Assembly: GCF_005116735.1 (NCBI RefSeq)
Contig: NZ_SWDB01000031.1
Location: forward strand, 34,569-98,568
Direction of reading: 5' to 3'
DNA: 64,000 nucleotides
Origin: Thalassotalea mangrovi
Lineage (GTDB): Bacteria; Pseudomonadota; Gammaproteobacteria; Enterobacterales; Alteromonadaceae
Position numbers and translations under genes: made by a program. The notes below the pieces were generated by a model, which saw only the letters and a list, made by a program, of their open reading frames with translations, was not told the origin of the DNA and searched no databases. This document shows, in pieces, positions 17,004 through 27,271 of the stretch; the first letter of the stretch is position 1, and every line of letters starts with the position of its first letter.

Positions 17004-20000
17004 TTATGCGGAAAAATCAGCAAGCATTTGCTGTACCAGCTGTAGTCTGGCTTTATTATCTGCTGTGTCTTTCACAAATTTTAATTTACTGGCACCATCC
17101 ATTTTAAACACCGTCGGTTGTTTTTGAATCAGGCCAATAATAACCATTGGATCGATTTGCGTGTGTTCGGCAAATTCCAGTGAACCACCTTTGGGGCCCG
17201 CATCGATTCGGGTAATGCCTATAGTTTCTGCTTTTAAGCGAAGTTTGGCAATATGAAAAATGTTTTTCGCACTTTGCGGTAATAAGCCAAAGCGGTCAAT
17301 CAGCTCAACCTGAATATCATCAAGCTCCGCCTCGCTTTTACAGCTGGCGATACGTTTATAAAATGACAGCCGGGTGCTGACATCGAAAATATAATCGTCC
17401 GGAAGCAGGGAGGGGAGTTTCAAATCGACCTCGGTCTGCTGGGCGGTAAGATCTTCAAGGCTGGCCTGTTTGCCATTTTTCAGGGCGTTAATGGCCTGAT
17501 CTAACATTTCCATGTATAGGCTAAAGCCGACGCTGGCCATCTGGCCACTTTGATCTTCGCCGAGCAGTTCACCGGCACCGCGAATTTCTAAATCGTGAGT
17601 TGCCAATGCGAAACCGGCTCCCAAATCTTCCAGAGAGGCAATGGCTTCCAGTCGTTTGTGAGCATCCTTGGTCATTCGCTTCGGATGCGGTGTTAACAGG
17701 TACGCATAGGCCTGATGGTGCGAACGTCCGACCCGCCCGCGCAGTTGATGCAATTGTGCAAGGCCGAGATGATCGGCACGATCCATAATGATGGTATTTG
17801 CTGTCGGCACATCAATGCCGGTTTCAATAATCGTAGTACAGACCAAAACATTAAAACGCTGGTGATAGAAATCACTCATGATCCGTTCCAACTCACGTTC
17901 CCGCATTTGTCCATGGGCGGTTACGATTTTCGCTTCCGGTACCAGCTCCTGAATCTCCTGAGCGGTTTTTTCAATGGTCTGTACATTATTGTGCAGGAAA
18001 TATACCTGACCACCGCGGAGAACTTCCCGTAAAATCGACTCACGGATCAGCGCATCATCGCGTTGGCGCACGAAGGTTTTGACCGCCAGCCGTTTGGCCG
18101 GAGCGGTGGCAATGATTGATAGATCGCGCATGCCGCCCATCGCCATGTTTAGGGTTCTTGGGATTGGTGTTGCGGTCAGGGTGAGAATATCAACATTGGC
18201 TCGAAGCTTTTTGATTTTCTCTTTTTGCTTCACTCCAAAGCGATGTTCTTCATCGACGATCAAAAGGCCCAAATCGTGAAAGCGGATATCATCGGACAGT
18301 AATTTATGGGTACCAATCAGAATATCGACCTTACCATTGCCGATTTGCTCAATGATTTGCTTTTGTTGTTTCGGGGTTTTAAATCGTGACAGGACTTCAA
18401 TATTAATTGGCCAGTTGGCAAAGCGGTCGCGGAAGTTTTCATAATGTTGCTGGGCGAGCAGGGTAGTAGGTACTAACACTACCACTTGTTTATTGTCATT
18501 GGCTGCGACGAACGCAGCACGCATTGCCACTTCTGTCTTACCAAAGCCAACATCACCGCATACCAGGCGATCCATCGGTTTATCATCGAGCATGTCACCG
18601 ATAACATTATGAATGGCCTGCAACTGGTCTTCGGTTTCTTCAAAACCAAAACTTTCGCTGAAATTCAGGTAGTCCTGTTTATCACGTTTAAACGCATAGC
18701 CACTGGAGCTTTCGCGTTTTGCATAAATATCTAACAATTCGGCGGCTACATCGCGTACTTTTTCCGCGGCTTTTTTCTTGGCTTTATTCCAGGCGTCAGT
18801 ACCCAGGCGATGTAATGGCGTGCTTTCGCTATCACTACCACTATAACGGGATATCAGGTGTAAAGAAGCGACCGGAACATAAAGTTTGGCATCATTGGCA
18901 TAGCTGAGCACCAGAAATTCGGTGGCGATACCGGCGTTTTCTAGCGTTTGTAGCCCCTGGTAACGACCGATACCATGTTCAATATGAACCACCGGCTGGC
19001 CAGGCGTTAATTCGGTAAGGTTTTTGAAAATCGCTTCGCTGTTGGTTTCCTGAGCCTTACTGCGACGCCGCGACTGACGCACCCGGTCGGCAAATAAATC
19101 GTCTTCACAAATAATTACCCAGGACTGTTGCGGATCGTCAATGTTAAAGCCATTGGCCAGGCCATTGACGGTAATGCTTATTGCTACCGGATCGGTGAAA
19201 GCATGCTTGAGGCTACTGCGTTTCTGCGGTTTTATCCGTTCGCGCGCAAGAAGCTCCATCAGCGTCTCCTGACGCCCCGGGCTTTCGGCAATGAATATCA
19301 CGTTAGCGTTGCGTTTTTCCTGTTCAGCAAGCAAATCGGTTAATTTCTGCAATGGATGTTTTAGCTGGTGGTTAACCGCAACGTCTTCCAGGGGGGCGAG
19401 ATTGAAGCGACAATCGGCAGCGCCGCCGGGCTCAACCGGGCCTTTACAAAGAATCCTCGGATACGCTTTGAATTTGCCGAATAGCTCTTCTACCGGAATA
19501 AACAGCTCGTTTGGCGCCAACAATGGGCGCAGAGGATCGTATCGCCGGTCTTCATAGCGGTACTGGATATCAAGCCAGAACTGTTGCAGGTGCTTTTCTA
19601 CATCACCATGGATGACGATTTGCAATTTGCCCGGTAGATAATCAAACAGGGTCTGGGTGTTCTCAAAAAACAGTGGCAGATAATATTCAATACCCGCTGG
19701 CATTATGCCCTTACTGACCTGGTGGTAGACCGAATCTTTTTCGTTACTGGCATTCAGTTTGTCGCGATATTGTTGACGAAACAGGTTAATCGCTTGCTGG
19801 TCATTGCCAAATTCGTGGGCCGGCAGCAGTTCGATTTTATCAAGCTGGTCGCCACTGCGCTGAGTATCAGGGTCAAACAATCGAATGGAATCAATTTCGT
19901 CATCAAAAAAATCGAGTCGATACGGTAACTGACTACCCATGGGGTATAAATCAAGGATGGCGCCACGAGCGGAAAACTCGCCATGTTCCATAACCTGGGC

Positions 20001-20486
20001 TACTGCCCGATAGCCGCATGACTCGAGTTCCTGGCGCAGTTGATGCTGGTCTTTCTTCTGGTTCTGGGTGATCAGCAGGCTGTTCGCCTCCAGGTATTGG
20101 CGCGGTGCCAGGCGGTGGCTTAGGGTATGAGCGGGAACAATGACAATTCCTTTTGCCATTCTCGGCAATTGATAAAGCGTCGCCAGGCGCTGGGATATAA
20201 TGTCCTGGTGTGGAGAAAAGCTGTCATAAGGTAAGGTTTCCCAGTCGGGAAACAAACAGATATCGAGCTGGTCGTCATTTATGGAATTCAGTTCATGCTC
20301 GAGCTTAAGGGCCGATGCGGTATCTTCACAGACCACTAACAAGATTTGTTCAGCGCTTCGAGCCGCCTGATACAGGGCTAATGAATCACTGCTGCCCGGA
20401 AGTTGCTGCCAGACTTTTTTATCGGCGCTGTTATTGGTCGATTCCTGTGCCAGAACCGGGCTGAAAATACTGCAGTCTTGGGTCAT
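17004..20486 (-). CDS. mfd: Transcription-repair coupling factor Mfd
   Basis: Removes RNA polymerase stalled at DNA lesions and recruits UvrA. The N-terminal UvrB-like module is followed by the RNA-polymerase-interacting (CarD-like) domain with PVVHIEHGIGRYQGL. The translocase then shows Walker A GDVGFGKTEVA near residue 640, the DEEHRFG box near 744, the TATPIPRTLNMAM motif and QLRGRVGRS, and ends in the TRCF C-terminal domain. The ATG at 20486 has AGAAGG five bases upstream and gives 1160 residues, the usual length; an in-frame start at 20627 would add 47 atypical residues. Confidence 0.95.
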   Translation of the reverse strand: MTQDCSIFSPVLAQESTNNSADKKVWQQLPGSSDSLALYQAARSAEQILLVVCEDTASALKLEHELNSINDDQLDICLFPDWETLPYDSFSPHQDIISQRLATLYQLPRMAKGIVIVPAHTLSHRLAPRQYLEANSLLITQNQKKDQHQLRQELESCGYRAVAQVMEHGEFSARGAILDLYPMGSQLPYRLDFFDDEIDSIRLFDPDTQRSGDQLDKIELLPAHEFGNDQQAINLFRQQYRDKLNASNEKDSVYHQVSKGIMPAGIEYYLPLFFENTQTLFDYLPGKLQIVIHGDVEKHLQQFWLDIQYRYEDRRYDPLRPLLAPNELFIPVEELFGKFKAYPRILCKGPVEPGGAADCRFNLAPLEDVAVNHQLKHPLQKLTDLLAEQEKRNANVIFIAESPGRQETLMELLARERIKPQKRSSLKHAFTDPVAISITVNGLANGFNIDDPQQSWVIICEDDLFADRVRQSRRRSKAQETNSEAIFKNLTELTPGQPVVHIEHGIGRYQGLQTLENAGIATEFLVLSYANDAKLYVPVASLHLISRYSGSDSESTPLHRLGTDAWNKAKKKAAEKVRDVAAELLDIYAKRESSSGYAFKRDKQDYLNFSESFGFEETEDQLQAIHNVIGDMLDDKPMDRLVCGDVGFGKTEVAMRAAFVAANDNKQVVVLVPTTLLAQQHYENFRDRFANWPINIEVLSRFKTPKQQKQIIEQIGNGKVDILIGTHKLLSDDIRFHDLGLLIVDEEHRFGVKQKEKIKKLRANVDILTLTATPIPRTLNMAMGGMRDLSIIATAPAKRLAVKTFVRQRDDALIRESILREVLRGGQVYFLHNNVQTIEKTAQEIQELVPEAKIVTAHGQMRERELERIMSDFYHQRFNVLVCTTIIETGIDVPTANTIIMDRADHLGLAQLHQLRGRVGRSHHQAYAYLLTPHPKRMTKDAHKRLEAIASLEDLGAGFALATHDLEIRGAGELLGEDQSGQMASVGFSLYMEMLDQAINALKNGKQASLEDLTAQQTEVDLKLPSLLPDDYIFDVSTRLSFYKRIASCKSEAELDDIQVELIDRFGLLPQSAKNIFHIAKLRLKAETIGITRIDAGPKGGSLEFAEHTQIDPMVIIGLIQKQPTVFKMDGASKLKFVKDTADNKARLQLVQQMLADFSA

Positions 20487-20750
20487 GATACCTTCTGTCT
20501 GTGTCATCACACGGCACTGTCGCATAGCAAAGCATGCAACATCGGTGTGGAATAATTGGGACTTGCTGTCTGTTTGGGTATAGATGCCAGCAATTCTATA
20601 GCTGCACAGATTGTAATTAGATCTCAAAGGGATGCAAGTGCACTGTGGTAAAGGTTATGAGATTAATTGTGACCTTTGTCGGTTTGCGCCTTGTACTTAG
20701 GGCGGCGAACTTTTATCATCAGGTCAATTCTCTTAAATTTATAAAACTAA

Positions 20751-21986
20751 ATGTTTCAACCGGTTAGTCTGTTCATTGGCCTGCGTTATTCGCGCAGCCA
20801 AAATCGTTCTGGATTTGTATCCTTCATTACCTTCTTTTCAATTGCTGGAATTCTCTTGGGTGTGACTGCATTAATTACCGTGGTATCAGTGATGAATGGG
20901 TTCGAAGGACAGTTAAAAAAACGAATTCTGGGTCTGGTCCCGCATGCTGTTCTAAGCGCACCTGAACCGATTGAAAATTGGCGACAGGTCGCCGAACAAC
21001 TACAAGCCAATCCTCAGGTCCTCAAAGCCACCCCTTATCTTGAAAGTGAATCGCTAGTGCAGTCAGCATCGCAACTCAAGGGGGTGTTGATGCAGGGTAT
21101 TTTTCCGGAATATGAAAAAGATAGTTCGATCATCGCCGAAAATATGCAGGTCGGTCGTCTTGAAGATCTAGTCGCTGGCGAATACAACATGGTGATAGGC
21201 GCCTCGTTAGCCCGGGAACTGGATGTGCGTGCCGGTGATAAAATTCGCTTGTTGCTGCCAACGAAAACGATATTTACGCCGATGGGCCGGGTGCCGGTGC
21301 AACGGACATTTACCCTGAGCGGAATCTTTTACCTGGGTTCGCAGGTCGATAACCAAATGGTGCTTATCCATGGTCAGGACGCAGCAAGGTTACTTCGACT
21401 TGATTCGGATGGTGTCAGTAATATTCGTTTGTATCTTGATGATGCGTTTCGTGCCAAAGAGCTGGTAAGCGATTTACAGGTAGCGCCGATGAATGAAGAA
21501 TTTCAGTTTACAACCTGGGATAAAACCCAGGGAAATCTGTTTGCGGCGGTAAAGGTTGAAAAGAACATGATGTGGCTGATGCTGTCGCTGATCATCGCCG
21601 TTGCTGCCTTTAATATCGTTTCCGCATTGGTGATGGTCGTCATCGACAAACAAGGCGAAATTGGCATATTGCAGACCCTGGGGATGTCCCCGCAGGGTGT
21701 TTTGAAAATATTTATGACCCAGGGCATGGTAAATGGTATCTGGGGCACGATTCTTGGCTGCATTGCCGGCGTTTTGGTGACATCAAACCTAAATAGCCTG
21801 CTGTCAGTGTTTGGAGTCAATGTCTTAGGTTCAGGTTTTATTATGCAACAATTGCCAGTCGAGCTTCGGTGGCAGCAGGTGGTAATTATTCTATTGTCCG
21901 CATTATTGATGAGTTTTCTGGCAACATTATATCCCGCCTATCGGGCCTCCAAAACTCAACCAGCAGAGGTATTAAGGAATGAGTAA
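20751..21986 (+). CDS. lolC: Lipoprotein-releasing ABC transporter permease LolC
   Basis: Inner-membrane subunit of LolCDE, which extracts outer-membrane lipoproteins and passes them to LolA. The 411-residue protein has one N-terminal membrane helix (SFITFFSIAGILLGVTALIT), a periplasmic domain of about 220 residues and three C-terminal helices, ending YPAYRASKTQPAEVLRNE as in the MacB/FtsX-type permease family. The LolC rather than LolE identity rests on its place ahead of lolD. Its stop overlaps the lolD start by eight bases, which indicates translational coupling. Confidence 0.93.
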   Translation: MFQPVSLFIGLRYSRSQNRSGFVSFITFFSIAGILLGVTALITVVSVMNGFEGQLKKRILGLVPHAVLSAPEPIENWRQVAEQLQANPQVLKATPYLESESLVQSASQLKGVLMQGIFPEYEKDSSIIAENMQVGRLEDLVAGEYNMVIGASLARELDVRAGDKIRLLLPTKTIFTPMGRVPVQRTFTLSGIFYLGSQVDNQMVLIHGQDAARLLRLDSDGVSNIRLYLDDAFRAKELVSDLQVAPMNEEFQFTTWDKTQGNLFAAVKVEKNMMWLMLSLIIAVAAFNIVSALVMVVIDKQGEIGILQTLGMSPQGVLKIFMTQGMVNGIWGTILGCIAGVLVTSNLNSLLSVFGVNVLGSGFIMQQLPVELRWQQVVIILLSALLMSFLATLYPAYRASKTQPAEVLRNE

Positions 21987-22692
21987 GGTTTTAGCATGTC
22001 AGGGGCTGGTAAAAGAATATCAGCAGGGACCACAGATCACCAAAGTGCTGCGCGGCCTGGATCTTGAGGTTGCTGACAAAGAGCTGGTTGCCGTTGTCGG
22101 TAGCTCGGGCTGTGGAAAAAGCACGTTTTTACACCTGGCCGGTGCTTTAGACACACCTACCTCTGGGCAGGTGTATATTGATGGCGTCGATATTTATCAA
22201 CTGTCAGCAAAAAAACGCGCACGTTTTCGCAATGAAAAAATCGGCTTTATCTACCAGTTCCACCATCTGATGATGGAATTCAGCGCCTTGGAAAATGTCG
22301 CAATGCCGTTATTGATTCGTGGTGATTCACCTGTGGATGCGAAGCAACAAGCTTCGCAAATGCTCGATAAAGTCGGGCTTTCTCATCGTCTTGGACATCG
22401 ACCTGCACAATTATCTGGCGGCGAACGTCAGCGCGTGGCAATTGCCCGGGCACTGGTGACAAAACCATCCCTGGTACTGGCGGATGAGCCTACCGGGAAT
22501 CTCGACTTTGATACTGCTGAGCAGATATTCCAGTTAATCTGCAAGCTCAATCAAACCGAAGGAACTTCCTTTGTGGTCGTCACTCACGACCTGACCCTGG
22601 CATCGCGTATGGGCCGGCAACTAAAACTTGACCATGGCAAATTGGTACAGATGGAAACTGCGGCGACAAATGTAACACCGGAGTCAGCATAG
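21979..22692 (+). CDS. lolD: Lipoprotein-releasing ABC transporter ATPase LolD
   Basis: Cytosolic ATPase that powers lipoprotein release by LolC and LolE. The 237-residue protein has Walker A GSSGCGKS (41-48), Q-loop IYQFHHLMMEF, signature LSGGERQ (145-151), Walker B ending in D169-E170 and a switch histidine in VVVTHD. The FHHLM segment in the Q-loop region is characteristic of LolD. It overlaps lolC by eight bases and is followed by lolE after two bases, forming the classic three-gene operon. Confidence 0.95.
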   Translation: MSKVLACQGLVKEYQQGPQITKVLRGLDLEVADKELVAVVGSSGCGKSTFLHLAGALDTPTSGQVYIDGVDIYQLSAKKRARFRNEKIGFIYQFHHLMMEFSALENVAMPLLIRGDSPVDAKQQASQMLDKVGLSHRLGHRPAQLSGGERQRVAIARALVTKPSLVLADEPTGNLDFDTAEQIFQLICKLNQTEGTSFVVVTHDLTLASRMGRQLKLDHGKLVQMETAATNVTPESA

Positions 22693-22694
22693 TC

Positions 22695-23945
22695 ATGTTC
22701 AAACCGTTAAGTTTATTTCTCGGCATCCGTTATGTTCGCAGTCGTCACGGCCAGGGCTTTTCGTCGTTTATCTCCGCGTCATCGACCTTAGGTATTGCCC
22801 TCGGCGTGATGGTGTTAATCATTGTGCTGTCAGCGATGAATGGGTTTGAAAGAGAGTTAGCCAAACGGTTGTTGTCGGTAGTACCGCACGGTGAGTTTAT
22901 TACGGTGCTGGATCCGCTCGATAACTGGCAGGAACAGATAAATACCATTGACGACCACCCGGATGTCATTGCCGCTGCACCTGTGATTAAGCTCAATGGT
23001 ATGCTGCAAAAGGGAGAGAAACTAAAAGCGTTGGAGGTCCGGGCCGTTGATCCGGAATTGGAGCGTAAGGTTTCCGACATCACCCAGTTTATTGCGAAAG
23101 GACAATGGCTCGACGATCACGGCCAGACATTAGTGATTGGCCGCGGCATTGCCAGCAAGCTTGGGGTGAAGCCGGGGGATACGGTACAGCTTTTATTACC
23201 CAGGGAGCAGGGAGAACAGGGACTATCGACGCGTTTTGCGGCGCCAATGAAAAAGAATATGACCATCGTTGGTGTCTTCGACTTTGGCGGTACCATTGAT
23301 GATTCAATGGCCTTTATGCCACTTGCAACCGGGGCCGAATTCCTCAATCTGGGCGATAAGGTTCATGGCATCCGCATCAGCGTCAGCGACGTATTCCAGG
23401 CTCCGAAAGTCATTGCTGAAATTGGCCATAGCCTGGAAATTTATGTTTATATGCACGACTGGACTCGCACCCAGGGTCATTTGTTTAACGATATCCAACT
23501 GGTTCGAACAGTGATGTTTGTTGTGATGTTGCTGCTTATTGCGGTGGCCAGCTTTAATATTGTGTCGAGCCTTATCATGGCGGTGAATGAGAAAAAAGGC
23601 GATATTGCCATTCTCAAAACCATGGGAGCGACACCGCAGACCCTGATGCTCGCATTTATCGTCCAGGGATTGGTCAATGGAATCTTAGGTTGTTTGCTTG
23701 GTGGCCTGGCCGGGGTGTGGTTATCGCAGCATCTGACTGCCATTATTCGTCAAATTGAACAGTGGTTCGGAGTGAATTTCCTCTCCGGAGACATCTACTT
23801 TATTGATTTTTTACCGACGCATTTGCAAGCTTCTGATGTGATCACTACCATTTGTGCAGCTTTGCTGCTGAGCCTGTTAGCTACTCTTTATCCGGCCTGG
23901 CGAGCCACTAAGGTTGAACCCGCGCAGGTTCTTGGCCACGTTTAA
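22695..23945 (+). CDS. lolE: Lipoprotein-releasing ABC transporter permease LolE
   Basis: Second permease of LolCDE. The 416-residue protein has an N-terminal membrane helix (SSTLGIALGVMVLIIVLSAM), a large periplasmic domain and three C-terminal helices, closing with YPAWRATKVEPAQVLGHV. Sequence and layout mirror LolC, consistent with the known duplication of this subunit. It is the last gene of the operon and is followed by a hairpin that fits a terminator. Confidence 0.93.
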   Translation: MFKPLSLFLGIRYVRSRHGQGFSSFISASSTLGIALGVMVLIIVLSAMNGFERELAKRLLSVVPHGEFITVLDPLDNWQEQINTIDDHPDVIAAAPVIKLNGMLQKGEKLKALEVRAVDPELERKVSDITQFIAKGQWLDDHGQTLVIGRGIASKLGVKPGDTVQLLLPREQGEQGLSTRFAAPMKKNMTIVGVFDFGGTIDDSMAFMPLATGAEFLNLGDKVHGIRISVSDVFQAPKVIAEIGHSLEIYVYMHDWTRTQGHLFNDIQLVRTVMFVVMLLLIAVASFNIVSSLIMAVNEKKGDIAILKTMGATPQTLMLAFIVQGLVNGILGCLLGGLAGVWLSQHLTAIIRQIEQWFGVNFLSGDIYFIDFLPTHLQASDVITTICAALLLSLLATLYPAWRATKVEPAQVLGHV

Positions 23946-23971
23946 CGCCGATAAGCCCATCATTTGTTATT

Positions 23972-24000
23972 GAGCGCCCAAATGGCGGCGCTCTCTCTTC
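23972..24000 (+). terminator. Probable terminator after lolCDE
   Basis: GAGCGCC (23972-23978) pairs with GGCGCTC (23987-23993) across an 8-base loop, followed by the pyrimidine tract TCTCTTC. It lies between the convergent lolE and DUF2062 genes and may serve both. Confidence 0.5.
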
Positions 24001-24062
24001 TACAATGAAATAGTCACAAACTTATGGTGATGAGATTCCGGTATTGCCAGCCGAACTGGGAA

Positions 24063-24578
24063 TTAGGAATTACGTTGTTTGCGGTTACGCCAGTTTCTCG
24101 ACACATTAAGTTTCCACAATGTGCTGATACCCAGGTAGCCAAGGGTTGAAAAAAATACAGCACAAACCAGACACCCTAACAAAAATGGTGCCCAGACGGC
24201 GGTCAGGCTTTCGGTTATCCATGCCCAGCTTAACTGGAAGGTAAATTCTTTAGGCGGCACATTCAGTAATAACGTCCCGAGTTTATAACAGCCATAAAAA
24301 ATAGGAGGGATTGTAATCGGGTTACTTAACCAGACTAAAGCCACGGATAAAGGCAGGTTGGCGTGCAACCAGATAGCGGTACCGGCCGCCAGTAACATCT
24401 GAAAAGGAACCGGTACAAATGCCATAAACAAGCCGATCGCAAAAGCTTTAGTTACTGAACGGCGATTGAGATGCCATAAATTACCATCGTGCAGAAGGTC
24501 TCCAAACACCTGCAGGTGCTTGTGGCTTTTTAGTGTGTGATGGTCTGGCAACCAGCGTTTAATCAGTTTTTTCGGCAT
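24063..24578 (-). CDS. DUF2062 membrane protein
   Basis: A 171-residue inner-membrane protein of the DUF2062 family, function unknown. It carries the basic N-terminus (MPKKLIKRWLPDH), three predicted helices (about residues 44-70, 76-98 and 126-152) and the family motif VWLSNPITIPPIFYGCYKLG. It is divergent from comEC with 66 bases between the starts, and sits beside the lipopolysaccharide gene group as in related genomes. Confidence 0.88.
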   Translation of the reverse strand: MPKKLIKRWLPDHHTLKSHKHLQVFGDLLHDGNLWHLNRRSVTKAFAIGLFMAFVPVPFQMLLAAGTAIWLHANLPLSVALVWLSNPITIPPIFYGCYKLGTLLLNVPPKEFTFQLSWAWITESLTAVWAPFLLGCLVCAVFFSTLGYLGISTLWKLNVSRNWRNRKQRNS

Positions 24579-24644
24579 AGGGTTATTGAATAAGGACCAG
24601 GTTAGCTTAGTTAACTTAGGAATTATTACAGGATAATTAACACA

Positions 24645-27026
24645 ATGGAAAAGTGGTTACTCTCGTTCATCCTAGGAGCCATATTGTCGCTATTTTTGCC
24701 GACAGTACCAGAAGTTTTTTCGATTATCATCACTTTTACCCTGGGACTGGCTTTTTTACTGGTGAAAAAGCTTCGCTTTGTTAGTGGCTTGTTAATTGCG
24801 GCAGCGTATATCTGGTGTCAGGCCGATCTGCATTATACCGTATTGGCGGCAAATGCACCGGCAACAAAAAACCTGTTTAGCGAACCGATGCGGATTGATG
24901 CAACGATTGCCACCTTAATCGATAAGCAAACGACCGACAAACGCTTCACCGTTATCGTCGATGCAATAAATGATGAAAAGCTAGTTCAGCCGTTCAAGGT
25001 GCGCTTGAGCTGGTATCGTAACAGTCCGGCATTGTCCCAGGGAAATCGCATTGCGGCATGGGTGAAGTTAAAGCCGGCGCATGGGTTTGCCAATCCTGGG
25101 AGCTTTTCATATCAACGCTGGCTGTTGGTAAGCGACATTGTAGCGACTGGCTACGTGTTATTTGACCCGCCTCATACCACAGCTGATATATCGGCCACCG
25201 TCACAATGGCACAGCGTATTCGTAATCAAATAGATGCTTTTATCCCTGAATCTGAGGTGAAACCGCTGATTTTTGCTTTGACACTCGGCGATCGGCAGGC
25301 GTTTACTGCAACTCACTGGCAGGTGCTACAATCCACCGGTACCGCCCATTTGATGGCGATTTCAGGTTTGCACCTTGGCATCATCGCGGCCTTAGGTTAC
25401 TGGTTAGGGCGCGCCTTGGTGTTGCTTTTACCAGTAACTCTGCTGCAAACCGCACCCGCGTTTTATGTGCCGGTAATGTGCAGCCTGTTAAGTGCTCTGG
25501 CATATGCTCATCTGTCGCAGTTCTCGACACCAACCGTACGGGCACTGCTGATGTTAATGTTATTTTGGCTAATTCGACTCAGTCATGGCAGGCTAAGCCT
25601 GTGCCTTTGGGTGCTGGCAGGAATGGTTTTAGTGATTGTGGTTCAGCCGTTCAGCCTGGTGTCGCCGTCATTCTGGCTGTCCTTTTTGGCATTGCTGAGT
25701 ATTTTAATTTGGGTGTACTGGAGCCGGAGTTCGCAACCACCTGGCATAATTACCAGAATCTGGTGGTTTGTCAGGTTGCAGCTGGCTCTTGCAGTGATGT
25801 TATTGCCGATAAATTTAGTGCTATTTGGGCAGTCCTCATGGCTTCCCTGGCTGGCAAATTTGTGGATATTGCCCTGGTTTAGTTTGCTCCTGATGCCAAC
25901 ATTAATGCTGATGGTTCTGGTATCTTCGTTGTTTCCTTTACTCGCCAGCTACCTGGCGATGTTCAGCCACTGGCAGCTGGCATTTATCTGGGAACAATTA
26001 CGTTGGCTCGATTCTCAGCAAATTATGGTCCTGTCCCGCAGTTATCAAACAGCGCTATGTTCATTGACTCTAATGGCGATGGTGATGACCGTGTTATTCA
26101 GGTCAAAAACAATGAAACGCAATATCGCCCTATTGGCCGGTGCTTCAATGCTAATGTATTTCATCGTATTACCAGCGCATCAGCACGCAAACAGGCATCG
26201 ATGGACGATGAGTATCCTTGATGTTGGCCATGGCCTGAGTATCGTAGTTGAGAAACAGCGCCGCGCCTTAATTTATGATACCGGAGCTCGATTTTTCTCG
26301 GGGCAAAGCATCGCCAGCTCTGTGGTCATTCCATTTATGAAAAGTCAGTGGTTGCAGACCCTGGATTATCTGGTGATCAGTCACAGCGATAACGACCATG
26401 CCGGCGGCATGATGGATATTCTCGCAGACTTTTCGCCAACCACAGTAGTGGCGAATATCCCTGCATCGGATGATATCTATAAAGTAATTGAGCAACGAAA
26501 AACGGGAAATGTTAGCCAATCTTGTCAGTTCCCCAGGCGATGGTCATGGCAGGGTTTAAGCTTTGAGGTGCTATGGCCTGATTTACCTCGTTGGCAGGAA
26601 AATGAAGATTCCTGTGTATTGCTCATATCTGACGGCGCCACCAATGTGTTGCTAACGGGGGATATTACCGCTGCGGTTGAGGCAAAACTCCTACCCAGGC
26701 TGATTCAGCACAAAATCGATATTCTGGTAGCACCTCATCATGGTTCGCGAACCTCATCCTCAATTGCGTTCGTGGACGCATTGCAACCTGAGCATGTGGT
26801 TTTTTCAACCGGATATATGAATCGCTGGCAGTTACCGGCAGATGATGTGGTGGCTCGATATCAACAGGCCAACGTTAAGATGCATAATACCTCGGTATCG
26901 GGGATGGTAAGGTTTTCGATCGATCAGCATCGCGTGAATAATGTTATCGCCAGTCATTACCGTCAGGACCTGGCACCGTTATGGTTTTTAAATCAGTTTG
27001 CTACACTTGCTCAGGATAAACCGTGA
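24645..27026 (+). CDS. comEC: ComEC/Rec2 family DNA-uptake channel
   Basis: Inner-membrane channel that takes single-stranded DNA into the cytosol during natural transformation. The 793-residue protein has an N-terminal helical pair and OB-like region, a central competence domain with many helices (from LMAISGLHLGIIAALGYWLG), and a C-terminal metallo-beta-lactamase domain. The metal motif is HSDNDH (H580, D582, D584, H585), supported by DVGHGLSIVV and APHHGSRTSSS. The reading frame is intact, so the strain may be competent if the pilus genes are present elsewhere. It precedes msbA, a conserved linkage. Confidence 0.93.
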   Translation: MEKWLLSFILGAILSLFLPTVPEVFSIIITFTLGLAFLLVKKLRFVSGLLIAAAYIWCQADLHYTVLAANAPATKNLFSEPMRIDATIATLIDKQTTDKRFTVIVDAINDEKLVQPFKVRLSWYRNSPALSQGNRIAAWVKLKPAHGFANPGSFSYQRWLLVSDIVATGYVLFDPPHTTADISATVTMAQRIRNQIDAFIPESEVKPLIFALTLGDRQAFTATHWQVLQSTGTAHLMAISGLHLGIIAALGYWLGRALVLLLPVTLLQTAPAFYVPVMCSLLSALAYAHLSQFSTPTVRALLMLMLFWLIRLSHGRLSLCLWVLAGMVLVIVVQPFSLVSPSFWLSFLALLSILIWVYWSRSSQPPGIITRIWWFVRLQLALAVMLLPINLVLFGQSSWLPWLANLWILPWFSLLLMPTLMLMVLVSSLFPLLASYLAMFSHWQLAFIWEQLRWLDSQQIMVLSRSYQTALCSLTLMAMVMTVLFRSKTMKRNIALLAGASMLMYFIVLPAHQHANRHRWTMSILDVGHGLSIVVEKQRRALIYDTGARFFSGQSIASSVVIPFMKSQWLQTLDYLVISHSDNDHAGGMMDILADFSPTTVVANIPASDDIYKVIEQRKTGNVSQSCQFPRRWSWQGLSFEVLWPDLPRWQENEDSCVLLISDGATNVLLTGDITAAVEAKLLPRLIQHKIDILVAPHHGSRTSSSIAFVDALQPEHVVFSTGYMNRWQLPADDVVARYQQANVKMHNTSVSGMVRFSIDQHRVNNVIASHYRQDLAPLWFLNQFATLAQDKP

Positions 27027-27271
27027 ACGAATGTCGATGTCCAATTGCCATAGCCATTTGCTCAACCTGAACGGCAAGAATGTTTATGCCCTTAATGTCT
27101 ATTGCTTTTAAATGTAGTGCGATTGCTGAATAAAAAATCATCGTATATCTCACTGTCAATTCTCGCGAGATGAGAAATCTGCTGAGGTAATTGCTATAAG
27201 CTAGTTATTTAGTTGGTAGATCAGGCGATTATCGTTAGAATACAGCTGTATTGTTTTACTTGAGAGTTTTA